Shown one piece after another: positions 25,948 to 34,600 of a stretch of DNA of 40,222 nt (positions are counted from its first letter, which is position 1; each line of letters begins with the position of its first letter). A model generated the notes under the pieces. It was not told the DNA's origin, searched no databases, and saw nothing but the letters and a program-made list of their open reading frames with translations. The DNA lies in NCBI GenBank assembly GCA_024640405.1, contig JAHEFB010000042.1:1-40222 (forward strand), given 5' to 3'. The stretch is from Alphaproteobacteria bacterium (GTDB lineage Bacteria; Pseudomonadota; Alphaproteobacteria; Rhizobiales; Aestuariivirgaceae). The position numbers and the translations under genes are program-made.

Positions 25948-27288
25948 ATGTCTAAAAGAGTAGCCGTCATCGGTGCAGGTCCATCCGGTCTCGCGCAGTT
26001 GCGTGCGTTTCAGTCTGCTGCGAAAGCGGGTGCCGATATTCCGGAAATCGTATGTTTCGAAAAGCAGGATAACTGGGGTGGACTGTGGAACTACACCTGG
26101 CGCACCGGACTGGATGAGTATGGCGAACCTGTACATTGTTCAATGTACCGCTATCTTTGGTCCAACGGACCGAAGGAAGGGCTGGAGTTCGCCGACTATT
26201 CATTCGAAGAGCACTTTGGCAAGCAGATCGCGTCCTACCCGCCTCGCGCGGTGTTGTTCGACTATATCCAGGGCCGCGTGGAAAAGGCGGATGTGCGCAA
26301 GTGGATCAGGTTCCGAACCCCGGTTCGCTATGTCGAGTGGGATGCAGCCACAAGCAAATTCAAGGTTTCATCGCATGATCTGATAAACGACAAGGTCAAG
26401 ACCGAGGAATTTGACAACGTCGTGTGTTGCAGCGGTCACTTCTCAACCCCGAATGTGCCCGAGTTTGACGGTCTCGACCGCTTCAACGGCCGGGTGCTTC
26501 ATGCCCATGATTTCCGCGATGCAGTGGAGTTCAAGGACAAGGACATCCTGATCATCGGCACGTCGTATTCGGCTGAAGACATCGGCTCGCAATGCTGGAA
26601 ATACGGCGCGAAATCAATCACCGTCAGTCACCGCACAGCCGCCATGGGATACGACTGGCCCGATAACTGGCAGGAGGTTCCCCTGCTGACCAAGGTTGAA
26701 GGCAATACCTGCACCTTCAAGGACGGCACCACCAAAGATGTCGATGCGATAATACTGTGCACCGGCTACCAGCATCATTTCCCGTTCATGGCAGAAGACC
26801 TGAAGCTGCACACGGCCAACCGGCTGGCGACGGCAGACCTCTATAAGGGCGTCGCCTTTGTCAACAATCCGGCGCTGTTCTACATCGGCATGCAGGATCA
26901 GTGGTTCACCTTCAACATGTTTGATGCGCAAGCCTGGTGGGCTCGTGACGTCATCATGGGGCGTATTGCCCTGCCCGACACCGCCGCCATGAAAGCAGAT
27001 GTCGAGGAACGGGTTGCCCGCGAAGATGCCAATGAAGACGACTATGCCTGCATCCGGTATCAGGGCGATTATGTAAAGGAACTGATTGCGGAAACCGATT
27101 ACCCGAGTTTTGACGTTGACGGCGCCAATGAAGCCTTCTTCCAGTGGAAGAAACACAAGAAGAAAGACATCATGACGTTCCGCAACAACAGTTACAAATC
27201 GGTGATCACAGGCACCATGGCGCCGGTTCATCACACGCCGTGGAAAGATGCACTCGACGATTCTCTCGAGTCTTATCTGGAGAACTAG
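25948..27288 (+). CDS. tmm: Trimethylamine monooxygenase (bacterial FMO)
   Basis: Tmm is a cytoplasmic flavin monooxygenase that oxidises trimethylamine to TMAO with NADPH and O2. The protein, 446 residues as usual for Tmm, has the FAD motif GAGPSGL (residues 9-15), the FMO fingerprint [11 protein letters not shown] (179-189), the NADPH motif [10 protein letters not shown] (204-213) and [10 protein letters not shown]. The long conserved stretch around [17 protein letters not shown] and [12 protein letters not shown] is characteristic of Tmm rather than of other class B monooxygenases. It follows the TMAO transporter genes in one operon. It also probably oxidises other small tertiary amines or sulfides. 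Confidence 0.95.
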   Translation: MSKRVAVIGAGPSGLAQLRAFQSAAKAGADIPEIVCFEKQDNWGGLWNYTWRTGLDEYGEPVHCSMYRYLWSNGPKEGLEFADYSFEEHFGKQIASYPPRAVLFDYIQGRVEKADVRKWIRFRTPVRYVEWDAATSKFKVSSHDLINDKVKTEEFDNVVCCSGHFSTPNVPEFDGLDRFNGRVLHAHDFRDAVEFKDKDILIIGTSYSAEDIGSQCWKYGAKSITVSHRTAAMGYDWPDNWQEVPLLTKVEGNTCTFKDGTTKDVDAIILCTGYQHHFPFMAEDLKLHTANRLATADLYKGVAFVNNPALFYIGMQDQWFTFNMFDAQAWWARDVIMGRIALPDTAAMKADVEERVAREDANEDDYACIRYQGDYVKELIAETDYPSFDVDGANEAFFQWKKHKKKDIMTFRNNSYKSVITGTMAPVHHTPWKDALDDSLESYLEN

Positions 27289-27291
27289 ACT

Positions 27292-28128
27292 TTGACCTGG
27301 CCGGCAAGCGTGAGACGTATTGCCGGCCGGTTTGTGGTGTTCTGGGCTGTATTGGCCGCTTGCGCTGCAAATCCGGTCCGGGCCCAACAGGTTGACCTGG
27401 AAATCGTGCTGGCGATGGATGGCTCGGGCAGCATCAGTGCGGACGAGTTTCTGCTGCAGGTCATCGGAACGGCCGCAGCCCTGAAGGACCCGAATGTCCG
27501 GCAAGCGATCCTGTCCGGACCAACAGGGCAAGTGGCAATTGCCGCTGTCATCTGGTCCGATGCAGCGTTTCCAAAATATCCGACGGAATGGCACCTGCTG
27601 AATTCTCCCGGCTCAATCGATGCCTTTGCGCAACGCCTGCTGAATTTCAACAACCCGGCCAACGCCAGCAAGCGCCAGGGCAAAGGTGGCGGCGGCACCA
27701 GCATCGGAGACGGTATTGTATATGCGCTGGACATGATCCGCAGCAACGGGTTCACCGGATCGCGAAAGGTCGTGGATGTGTCCGGCGACGGTGTGGAGAC
27801 CGACCCATGGTTCAAGAAAGCCTTCACCCTGCCCGACGCGCGCCAAATGGCCAAAACACAAGGTGTGACGGTCAATGGCCTTGCGATCCTCACCGACAAT
27901 TCAAGGCTCGACCAGTACTACCGCAAGGAAGTCATTTCCGGTCACGGCGCATTTGTCGTCAAGGCGCTGAATTTCGATGCCTTTGCCGTAGCCATTCGCA
28001 ACAAGATGCTGCGGGAGCTGTCGCCGGTCATCACGATGGGGCCAGCGGAAGGGCCGTTCCGCCTCGTAAAAAACCAGAACACCCCGGCGCAGATGACCGG
28101 TCAACCTGCCAGCCCAGATTACAAATAA
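27292..28128 (+). CDS. DUF1194 von Willebrand A-like secreted protein
   Basis: This 278-residue exported protein has a von Willebrand factor A-like fold. An N-terminal hydrophobic signal (about residues 7-31, ending VRAQ) precedes VDLEIVLAMDGSGSIS, which contains the metal-ion-dependent adhesion DxSxS motif; GGGTSIGDGI and DVSGDGVET supply the other expected metal-site loops. The most likely start is TTG 27292, because GGAGAA from the end of tmm is spaced 7 bases ahead; GTG 27310 is an alternative. It is three bases from tmm, so it belongs to the same operon. Its role with TMA oxidation is unknown; DUF1194 proteins are otherwise poorly characterised. Confidence 0.83.
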   Translation: MTWPASVRRIAGRFVVFWAVLAACAANPVRAQQVDLEIVLAMDGSGSISADEFLLQVIGTAAALKDPNVRQAILSGPTGQVAIAAVIWSDAAFPKYPTEWHLLNSPGSIDAFAQRLLNFNNPANASKRQGKGGGGTSIGDGIVYALDMIRSNGFTGSRKVVDVSGDGVETDPWFKKAFTLPDARQMAKTQGVTVNGLAILTDNSRLDQYYRKEVISGHGAFVVKALNFDAFAVAIRNKMLRELSPVITMGPAEGPFRLVKNQNTPAQMTGQPASPDYK

Positions 28129-28253
28129 TTATAGTGTAGAGCCGCATACAGAGGCGTAAAATGTGCGTCAATGCGATGGACTGAGGTCCGGCGGATCCAA
28201 AAGGCCTTCGCAGCGGACAAGTGTATCAACTAGGCTTCATTATGGAGAATGAA

Positions 28254-28646
28254 ATGTTCAAGAAGTCTATCATATGTGCTGTCGCTGCACTCTCTATTGC
28301 TGCTGCGGCAGCTTCACCCGCCAATGCACATTCACGTAATGGTGCGTTGGCTCTGGGCCTTGGCATCGGTACGGCTGCGGCCATCGGGATTGCCTCTTCC
28401 AGCCCCTCATACCAACCTGTGGACTATCGCGAGCACAGACATCGCGACGGTGGCGGCGTTTACCTTGGCTTCGGCGGCCCGGGCTTTGGCATCTATTCTG
28501 GCGGCTACTATCCCGATTACTATAACCGTGGGGATTATTACCGCCCCGAAGGTGGAGGCTATCGTTTCTGGTCGCGCAGATGTGCCGATCGTTGGGGCTA
28601 TAACACCTCGCGCTGGAACCGCTGCATGGATCGTCACGGTTTCTGA
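28254..28646 (+). CDS. Small exported Gly/Tyr-rich protein (BA14K-like tail)
   Basis: This is a 130-residue secreted or envelope protein. A signal peptide (MFKKSIICAVAALSIAAAAA, cleavage after ANA) is followed by a glycine- and tyrosine-rich low-complexity middle (YYPDYYNRGDYYRPEGGGY) and a C-terminal CADRWGYNTSRWNRCMDRHGF, which recalls the Cys/Trp/Tyr tail of BA14K-type rhizobial lectin-like proteins, although the match is loose. The ATG at 28254 follows GGAGAA. It stands alone, convergent with tdm, and there is no evidence that it serves amine metabolism. Confidence 0.72.
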   Translation: MFKKSIICAVAALSIAAAAASPANAHSRNGALALGLGIGTAAAIGIASSSPSYQPVDYREHRHRDGGGVYLGFGGPGFGIYSGGYYPDYYNRGDYYRPEGGGYRFWSRRCADRWGYNTSRWNRCMDRHGF

Positions 28647-28857
28647 AGCAAATTCACCAGAAGCCTGTTGCGCTTAACCGCAAGACGCTTTTGATGGAAG
28701 CAGCGTCTGCTTAAGCAGACGATGCTCCAGCCTTGATGTGCAACACCGCGGTAGTCTCCGGCGGCATTGTACAATGTGCAGATTGTTGCCGGTGTGACGG
28801 AGCGGCAAGAGATTACGCCGCACAATTTTTTCGCGCAGGCGGCGGCACTGATTCCGT
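28647..28857. other. Convergent intergenic region with an 18-bp palindrome
   Basis: No gene is supported in this 211-base gap. At 28704-28721 there is a perfect palindrome CGTCTGCTTAAGCAGACG, extended by further pairs on both sides with one mismatch (28699-28726). It lies between two convergent genes and may act as a bidirectional transcription stop, although it lacks a clear T run. Confidence 0.5.
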
Positions 28858-31227
28858 CTACGACCGAGGCCTGGTCTTCTTGGGATCATAGTGAGCGAAC
28901 GGCACAATGGCAGCCGGAAGACGCTTCTGCTGACCGTCCAGTTTTCCGACTTCCACCTTGGTTCCCACCTCACTATGCAAAATGTCCACCCGCGCCAGCG
29001 CAATGTTCTTTTTGAGTATGGGCGACCGTGTTGAAGAAGTGATCTCGCCGATCTGGGCACGGCCGATCCGGACACAATCTCCATGTCCGACATCGACTGA
29101 ACTGTCGATGTCCAGTCCGACCAGTTTGCGTGATGGGGTCTCCTTGCGCCGGATCAGCGCTTCACGGCCGATGAAGTCGTCGGTCTTGGTCTTGAGTGGA
29201 ACGGTAAAGCCGATGCCTGCCTCGAACGGATCAGTCTGATCTGAAAATTCATTACCGGCAAAAATGAGCCCGGCCTCAATGCGCACCATATCCAGTGCCT
29301 CAAGCCCCATCGGGGTCAGGCCATGTGGTTCGCCCGCCGCCCACAGTGCATCGAACACCGTCTCGGCATGCCTGGGATGACACCAGATTTCATACCCCAG
29401 TTCCCCGGTATATCCGGTCCGGGATACCACGATCGGAACACCCTGGTCATCTCCCACGCGCCCGATCGCAAAGCGGAACCATTCCAGCTCTCCTACGGCA
29501 GGCTGATGCGGCGGAGTCCAGACAAACTTTTTCAGTATTTCGCGACTCTCCGGTCCCTGAACCGCCACATTGTGCATCTGGTCAGTCGACGATCGAATGT
29601 TCACGGTCAGGCCCAGCTTGCCGGCAATTTCACGCAGCCAGACGCCGCCGTAATCATCACCGCCAATCCAGCGGAAATTATCCCTTCCCAACCGGAGTAA
29701 CGTCCCGTCATCGATCATGCCGCCGTGTTCGTAACACATGGCGGAATAGACGACCTCGCCTACGGCCAGTTTGGAAATATTGCGCGTCAGCGTGTACTGC
29801 ATCAGCGCTTCGCTGTCCGGTCCGGTAATCTCAAACTTTCGCAATGGCGACAAATCCATCACCACCGCCTTTTCACGACATGCCCAGTATTCATCGAGCG
29901 GGCCCGACTTGGAGAAACTGTTGGCCAGCCAGTACCCCTTGTATTCGACAAAGTTGCGGGTGTGCTTTTCGAAGCTGGAGTGAAAGGCCGTCTGCTTGGT
30001 CATTTTCGGTTCCGAATCTGGTGTCGTGCGCATGGCAATGGCGCGGGAGAACTTTTCCTTGCCGGAATAGGTGCGTACGTGAATATCTGTGGGGTTCCAA
30101 CCGTTGGCGGGTGACGTGTCATCGGGGCATGCGGAGGTCACACAAATCAAGTCCGTGAGCGCCCGCAGCAGTACATAATCACCAGGCCTTGACCAGGGTT
30201 CGTCACTGTACAGGACGCCCTGCTCATCAATGCCGGTGTTGAAGAAGAAATTGATTGCCATCCAGCCGGCTCGCGCGGTCACACCGTGTTCGGCAAGCAC
30301 AGAATTGAAATTGTCAGAACAATTCACGTGCCCGGGATAGCCAATGTCATCATAATATTTCGCAGCACAAGCCAACGCGAAAGCATCATGCCTGCCCACT
30401 GTATCCTGGATCACCTCGACCAGCGGCAGCATATCATGATCATAGTATTTGGCATGCAGACCGGGCATCGGATAAACATGTCCCATCAGGGCGCGCGTGG
30501 TAGTGACATCCAGCGCATGTTCCAAACCCTTGTCCAGTTTACGTGCGGAAAAACACTGGAAGTCGGTACACTGGCGACCATCAACATCGAGTATCTGGAT
30601 GAAGTCACCGGCCTTTACAAAATAGGTTTCAGCAGTTTCGGTATGAACGCGCAGGTCGAGAACCGGATCCGCCAACGGGTCCGGCAGTTCAAATCTCACC
30701 TGCCGCTTAATCACTGCCCGGGTCACCATCACGGTAATGGGAGTTGTCGTATCCTGGACCTCCATGTCCATGGCACCACCCGGTGCTGCTACGACAACAA
30801 CACCGTCACGTTGAACCGAAAACTCAAAAACTTCGCCATGCCGGGTTTGAGCGTCGAAAATACTCACCGCACCAGCGGTAGCGAGATCCATGTTTCTGCT
30901 TTCCAGCCCCAGGCGCAAACCACGCAGGCTCTGATCTGACCCTGTCAAAAGCGATTTGAGGCCGGCTGCATCGCAGTTCGGCTTCCCTCCGATCACGCCG
31001 GCATCAATTTTGCCTTTGGTATCGGCTGCAACGACTTCGCAAACCTGCCCGCCCTCGTCGTTGGTGACGGTAAATCTGTCGCCCTGCTCTACCGGGATCA
31101 GCACAGCGCCTGCGCCTGGCACGACATATCTCTCGGTGCCGGCCGGCATGGAGAATACACTTGGCTGCATGATGCTGCTCGGAACCGGAGGGCCCGGTTT
31201 CACTACTGGATATGGGGTTTCCAGCAT
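28858..31227 (-). CDS. tdm: Trimethylamine N-oxide demethylase
   Basis: Tdm splits TMAO into dimethylamine and formaldehyde, and tetrahydrofolate can take up the formaldehyde. The 789-residue protein joins an N-terminal DUF1989 region (about 30-400) and a C-terminal GcvT-like folate domain (about 412-780). Candidate metal-ligand cysteines in the first half are C220, C225, C287, C303 and C362, in contexts such as DGRQCTDFQC, HVNCSDNF and DLICVTSACPDD. The GcvT part shows AVVMDLSPLRKFEITGPDSE and the MHNVAVQGPESREIL stretch. The ATG at 31227 follows GAGGAA; an upstream ATG at 31266 is less likely. It sits apart from tmm on the opposite strand, with its own promoter. Confidence 0.93.
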   Translation of the reverse strand: MLETPYPVVKPGPPVPSSIMQPSVFSMPAGTERYVVPGAGAVLIPVEQGDRFTVTNDEGGQVCEVVAADTKGKIDAGVIGGKPNCDAAGLKSLLTGSDQSLRGLRLGLESRNMDLATAGAVSIFDAQTRHGEVFEFSVQRDGVVVVAAPGGAMDMEVQDTTTPITVMVTRAVIKRQVRFELPDPLADPVLDLRVHTETAETYFVKAGDFIQILDVDGRQCTDFQCFSARKLDKGLEHALDVTTTRALMGHVYPMPGLHAKYYDHDMLPLVEVIQDTVGRHDAFALACAAKYYDDIGYPGHVNCSDNFNSVLAEHGVTARAGWMAINFFFNTGIDEQGVLYSDEPWSRPGDYVLLRALTDLICVTSACPDDTSPANGWNPTDIHVRTYSGKEKFSRAIAMRTTPDSEPKMTKQTAFHSSFEKHTRNFVEYKGYWLANSFSKSGPLDEYWACREKAVVMDLSPLRKFEITGPDSEALMQYTLTRNISKLAVGEVVYSAMCYEHGGMIDDGTLLRLGRDNFRWIGGDDYGGVWLREIAGKLGLTVNIRSSTDQMHNVAVQGPESREILKKFVWTPPHQPAVGELEWFRFAIGRVGDDQGVPIVVSRTGYTGELGYEIWCHPRHAETVFDALWAAGEPHGLTPMGLEALDMVRIEAGLIFAGNEFSDQTDPFEAGIGFTVPLKTKTDDFIGREALIRRKETPSRKLVGLDIDSSVDVGHGDCVRIGRAQIGEITSSTRSPILKKNIALARVDILHSEVGTKVEVGKLDGQQKRLPAAIVPFAHYDPKKTRPRS

Positions 31228-31517
31228 GGTTTGTTTCCTCGGTTCACAGGGGATTAAATCGACCACTCATTTTGCATGTGTGGAATAAAAATTTATCAAA
31301 AAGAATAACTCTCGTGAGCACTCTTAACAAGCTGTTTCTCCTGATTTTGGCAGGCGGAAAGAGTGACATTCCGAACGTCCGCAATGCCAACATCCTTATC
31401 ATTGTGATTGCATGCACTGCCTGTTTCACGGCACATTGGCATAATGAGCATACCCGCAAATCACTGATGATCCATGCGGGGCAATCCGGTATTCACCGCA
31501 ACCAGCAAGAGAACCCG
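31228..31517. promoter_or_regulatory. Divergent region between tdm and cupin gene
   Basis: This 290-base gap holds the tdm promoter. An AT-rich stretch (GAATAAAAATTTATCAAAAA around 31282-31301) lies 55-75 bases upstream of the tdm start. The frame of the downstream cupin is open through part of this stretch without a plausible start. No terminator or CCAAT-type repeat is evident. Confidence 0.45.
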
Positions 31518-31886
31518 ATGCAAAAAATCAACCCCAGTGACCGCCGTGTCGCCAACATCTACAAAGACGACTTCAAACCGTTTTGCACCGAGAACGGCCC
31601 CTCCTCACACGAGAGCATCCTGCAGATAAACTCGCATGAACAACAGGCTGTTGGGTTTCATGTTTATCGAATGCAGCCGGGAACCACGACAACTCCACAT
31701 GAACACACCCAGGACGAGGAATTTCTGGTGCTCGAAGGCGAACTTCAGGACAACGACGGCTATGTCTACAAGACCGGCGATCTGGTGTGGCTGAAGAAGG
31801 GCACGCAACACTCCTCTCATTCAGAGCATGGCGCCCTGCTCGCCGTTTATATAGGAGCCACCGAGAAGACGTTGCAGCAGTCCTAA
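31518..31886 (+). CDS. Cupin-domain protein
   Basis: This is a 122-residue single-domain cupin. The metal-binding motif is TPHEHTQDEEFLVLEGEL, with two histidines and a glutamate, followed by GDLVWLKKGTQHSSHSEHG. That pattern resembles the ChrR-like or general small-molecule cupins. The ATG at 31518 is favoured because AAGAGA lies before it and the cupin fold begins soon after; longer upstream starts would add unstructured sequence. It is divergent from tdm and might relate to amine or formaldehyde handling, but no direct evidence supports this. It is not a close paralogue of the 125-aa cupin. Confidence 0.8.
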   Translation: MQKINPSDRRVANIYKDDFKPFCTENGPSSHESILQINSHEQQAVGFHVYRMQPGTTTTPHEHTQDEEFLVLEGELQDNDGYVYKTGDLVWLKKGTQHSSHSEHGALLAVYIGATEKTLQQS

Positions 31887-31909
31887 AGCATGGCGCAGGA
31901 TGGAATGTT

Positions 31910-32644
31910 TCATTGCAATTTTTGTTTGCGCTTCAACCGCAATGTCAACCGCCTGTCGTGCGCGATAAAGGGTTCGCCGAAAACTGCCTTTATTTGCCAC
32001 CAGTTGAAATCGTCCAAAACACGCAAGACATTCCATTTGTCGATTCTTATTTTACCTCTCCACTTGCCAAACAGCCCTCTCCACAGGACCAGTTGATCGC
32101 GCGGAGGTTGATCTGCAATGTGAGACAGCCTGCCAAAAGGCAATTCCATCCATTCGTCCATGAACTTTTGCCCCGCCGACGAATTGCGAATTGCAAAAAA
32201 TCCTGCATTCGGACATATCCATTCTCTGCATTCCCATACGCCACGAATGCTCAGCGGCATCAGGACTCCAGCGCGGGTGCTGGTGTCACTTGAGAAGACT
32301 GCTTCAATGCCTGCTTCATCATTGATGAACATTTCAAGACGGCGGGCGCGATCACAGACCCAGGTGTCTGCATCTGCAACAATCATCCAGTCACAATCGG
32401 AAGTCCGCAGATGCTGCCTGGCAAGTTCGATTTTGGACCAGTTGATATGAAGCTCCGGCAACACCTGCTGATCATAGTGGGTCAGGGTATAACCATGTTG
32501 CGAACAGTAAGACTGCCAGTTGGCCAGCGTTTCGAGCGCATAATCATCGATTTCAGACGTCGCCATTACGACAACATCTATCTTGCAACGCCTGGTTTCC
32601 GACGCGACCGGACCAGATTGTTCCACCGAATCGATTGAGTTCAT
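31910..32644 (-). CDS. GT34-like (GMA12/MNN10 type) glycosyltransferase
   Basis: This 244-residue protein resembles galactosyl/mannosyl transferases of family GT34: LANWQSYCSQHGYTLTHYD, then HINWSKIELARQHL and CDWMIVADADTWVCD, in which DAD is the metal/nucleotide-sugar motif. Later NAGFFAIRNS and FMDEWMELP follow the family pattern. There is no signal peptide or membrane helix, so it probably acts in the cytosol. The ATG at 32644 follows AGGGGGCAGG. The gene stands alone, convergent with the cupin gene. GT34 enzymes are commoner in eukaryotes. Donor and acceptor cannot be read. Confidence 0.72.
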   Translation of the reverse strand: MNSIDSVEQSGPVASETRRCKIDVVVMATSEIDDYALETLANWQSYCSQHGYTLTHYDQQVLPELHINWSKIELARQHLRTSDCDWMIVADADTWVCDRARRLEMFINDEAGIEAVFSSDTSTRAGVLMPLSIRGVWECREWICPNAGFFAIRNSSAGQKFMDEWMELPFGRLSHIADQPPRDQLVLWRGLFGKWRGKIRIDKWNVLRVLDDFNWWQIKAVFGEPFIAHDRRLTLRLKRKQKLQ

Positions 32645-32804
32645 GCCTGCCCCCTGTACGAACGGCAACAGTTGCAATCAACCGGTGTTGGGGTCAACCC
32701 TGGGTCGCGACATGCAGGCATTATATTGCCGCCGCAACGATACCCGCTGTCACAATCGGCTATGCAGCAAACACCATCCGGTATCCAGAAGCCGACCACG
32801 CCAC

Positions 32805-33794
32805 CTAACCGCTGGTGATTACTGACGCCAAGCGGGTCTGTGCTAGGGCTGCCTCGTGCTCCAGTTGAGCAACAATCTCCGCCATGGGGGCAACTGCATG
32901 CAGGAACCCGAGTGCGTGGCCGGCTGACAGAAGCCCCCTTGATGTGTCTCCCGTCTCATACGCCAGCCGGCCTATTTTGCCTGATACGTGAGGTAACAGG
33001 TCTTCGATCCTGATATCCGGGTTTTCGATCTCCATTCGCGTAACCAGATCGGTGGTTTCATTGCGCAATGTGCGGATGGTGTTGCGAACGCTCGACATGG
33101 TCAAGGCGGTATCTCGCTCGGATGCATCAATCAGCGCTCTTTTGTATCCGGCATGGGCCTTGATTTCTTCGGCAACCAGAAAACGGGTTCCCATCACAAC
33201 ACCGTCGGCCCCCATGGCAAGCGCAGCAACGATCTGCGAACCGGTGCCGATGCCGCCGCCGATCAGATAGGGAATGGTCAGGCGCTGCTCAGCAAGCGCG
33301 GCGTTGACCATGGTCCCGATCATTTCTAGGCCGGGATGGCCGCCACATTCAGCGCCAACAATGGATACCATGTCAACGCCGACGCTTTCGGCTTTCTGGG
33401 CAAAGCGCACGCTTGGCACCTTGTGCAGAACTGTTATGCCCGCGTCCTTCAGCATCGGCATATAGGCTTCAGGATTTCGCCCCGAGGTTTCAACAAAGCG
33501 GACGTCTTCATCAATTATCAGCTGAAACACTTCAGCGGTTTTTTCGCCCGGCACCAGCTTGGGCAGCATGGAGACATTCACTCCGAATGATCGCCCTTCG
33601 CACAGTTTGCGGCATTTGCGAATTTGGCTGCGTAACTCGTCGGGATCAGGAAAGCTGGCGGCTGTTATGAACGAAATGATGCCGGCATGCGCCGCAGCCG
33701 CCACATAGCCTGCATCGGCCAGCCACATCAATCCTCCCGCCACTATTGGCATACGGATATCGAATTTGCTGCAAACCTGCGTGTCAAATCGCAT
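32805..33794 (-). CDS. Nitronate monooxygenase-like FMN protein
   Basis: This is a 329-residue TIM-barrel flavoprotein of the 2-nitropropane dioxygenase/nitronate monooxygenase family. The typical N-terminus PIVAGGLMWLADAGYVAAAA, the FMN region GAECGGHPG and GGGIGTGSQIVAALAMGADGVVMGTRFL are present. Many members next to acyl-CoA genes are in fact enoyl-reductase-like or have unknown substrates, so the name gives the family only. It is the last gene of the minus-strand run, five bases after the enoyl-CoA hydratase gene. Confidence 0.87.
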   Translation of the reverse strand: MRFDTQVCSKFDIRMPIVAGGLMWLADAGYVAAAAHAGIISFITAASFPDPDELRSQIRKCRKLCEGRSFGVNVSMLPKLVPGEKTAEVFQLIIDEDVRFVETSGRNPEAYMPMLKDAGITVLHKVPSVRFAQKAESVGVDMVSIVGAECGGHPGLEMIGTMVNAALAEQRLTIPYLIGGGIGTGSQIVAALAMGADGVVMGTRFLVAEEIKAHAGYKRALIDASERDTALTMSSVRNTIRTLRNETTDLVTRMEIENPDIRIEDLLPHVSGKIGRLAYETGDTSRGLLSAGHALGFLHAVAPMAEIVAQLEHEAALAQTRLASVITSG

Positions 33795-33799
33795 CGAAA

Positions 33800-34600
33800 C
33801 TATTTTTCGCTGAGCTTCGTGAAATCGGGCTTACGTTTTTCAAAAAACGCAGTGATGCCTTCTATTGCGGCATCCTCCGCAACGGCGGCAGCCATGTGAT
33901 CGCGTTCCAGCCCCATCTGCTCATCAATTGTGGCGTTCTCCGCGACATTCAACAGCGCCTTGATGCGCGCAATGGCTGTCGTCGGCGATTTCGCCAGGCG
34001 ATCGGCAATGGCTGATGCATCCGCAAATGCCTCGCCGGGCTCACTCAGGCTGTTCAGGGCAGCAAGCTGATAGAGGCGTTCTGCACTTACCGGCTCGGCC
34101 AGCATGCACAGTTCGTTGACCAGCGGCCTTGGCAGCATTTTCAACAGCTTGTGGGTTATGCCGCCATCGGGAGTTAGTCCGACTTTGACATATGAAACCG
34201 TAAATTTTGCTTCCCTGCTTGCCACTACAAAATCGCAAGCATACGCAAGTGATACACCAGCGCCTGCCGCACCTCCCTCAACCGCAGCGATCACCGGTTT
34301 CGGACATGCCTTGATCCGGCGAATAATGTCATGGAGGCTTTCGATGAGGATTTTGCGTTCTTCAAGCGGCTGAAAACGGCGGTTCCTGATCCGGTTCAAA
34401 TCACCGCCAGCACAGAAAAAACTCCCTTCTCCGACGATCAGAACCGACTTAATCCGGTCTGATTCGGCGGCAAACTGCAGGGCTTTCGTAATCACGTCAT
34501 ACAACTCAGGCGTAATGGCATTGCGGTTGGCAGCATTGGAATTGTAGATGACCATACGATCACCACCATCTTCGTAGTAGGCGGTTGTTTTATCGTTCAT
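33800..34600 (-). CDS. Enoyl-CoA hydratase/isomerase family protein
   Basis: This crotonase-fold protein of 266 residues has the oxyanion-hole loops GSFFCAGGDLNRIR and AAVEGGAAGAGVSLAYACD. The region GLTPDGGITHKLLKMLP has Asp where many hydratases have Glu, which is common in isomerases of the PaaG type. The C-terminus FFEKRKPDFTKLSEK is usual. Its start overlaps the end of the upstream acyl-CoA dehydrogenase gene by 11 bases. The substrate chain is unknown, although aromatic or branched acyl-CoA pathways often use this gene set. Confidence 0.9.
   Translation of the reverse strand: MNDKTTAYYEDGGDRMVIYNSNAANRNAITPELYDVITKALQFAAESDRIKSVLIVGEGSFFCAGGDLNRIRNRRFQPLEERKILIESLHDIIRRIKACPKPVIAAVEGGAAGAGVSLAYACDFVVASREAKFTVSYVKVGLTPDGGITHKLLKMLPRPLVNELCMLAEPVSAERLYQLAALNSLSEPGEAFADASAIADRLAKSPTTAIARIKALLNVAENATIDEQMGLERDHMAAAVAEDAAIEGITAFFEKRKPDFTKLSEK

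Noticed and set aside
31428..31460. Sigma-54-like TGGCATAATGAGCAT between tdm and cupin
   Set aside because: The GG to GC spacing is two bases too short.
31212..31517. Upstream extension of the 122-aa cupin
   Set aside because: The added residues show no domain, cross the tdm leader and lack a good ribosome site.
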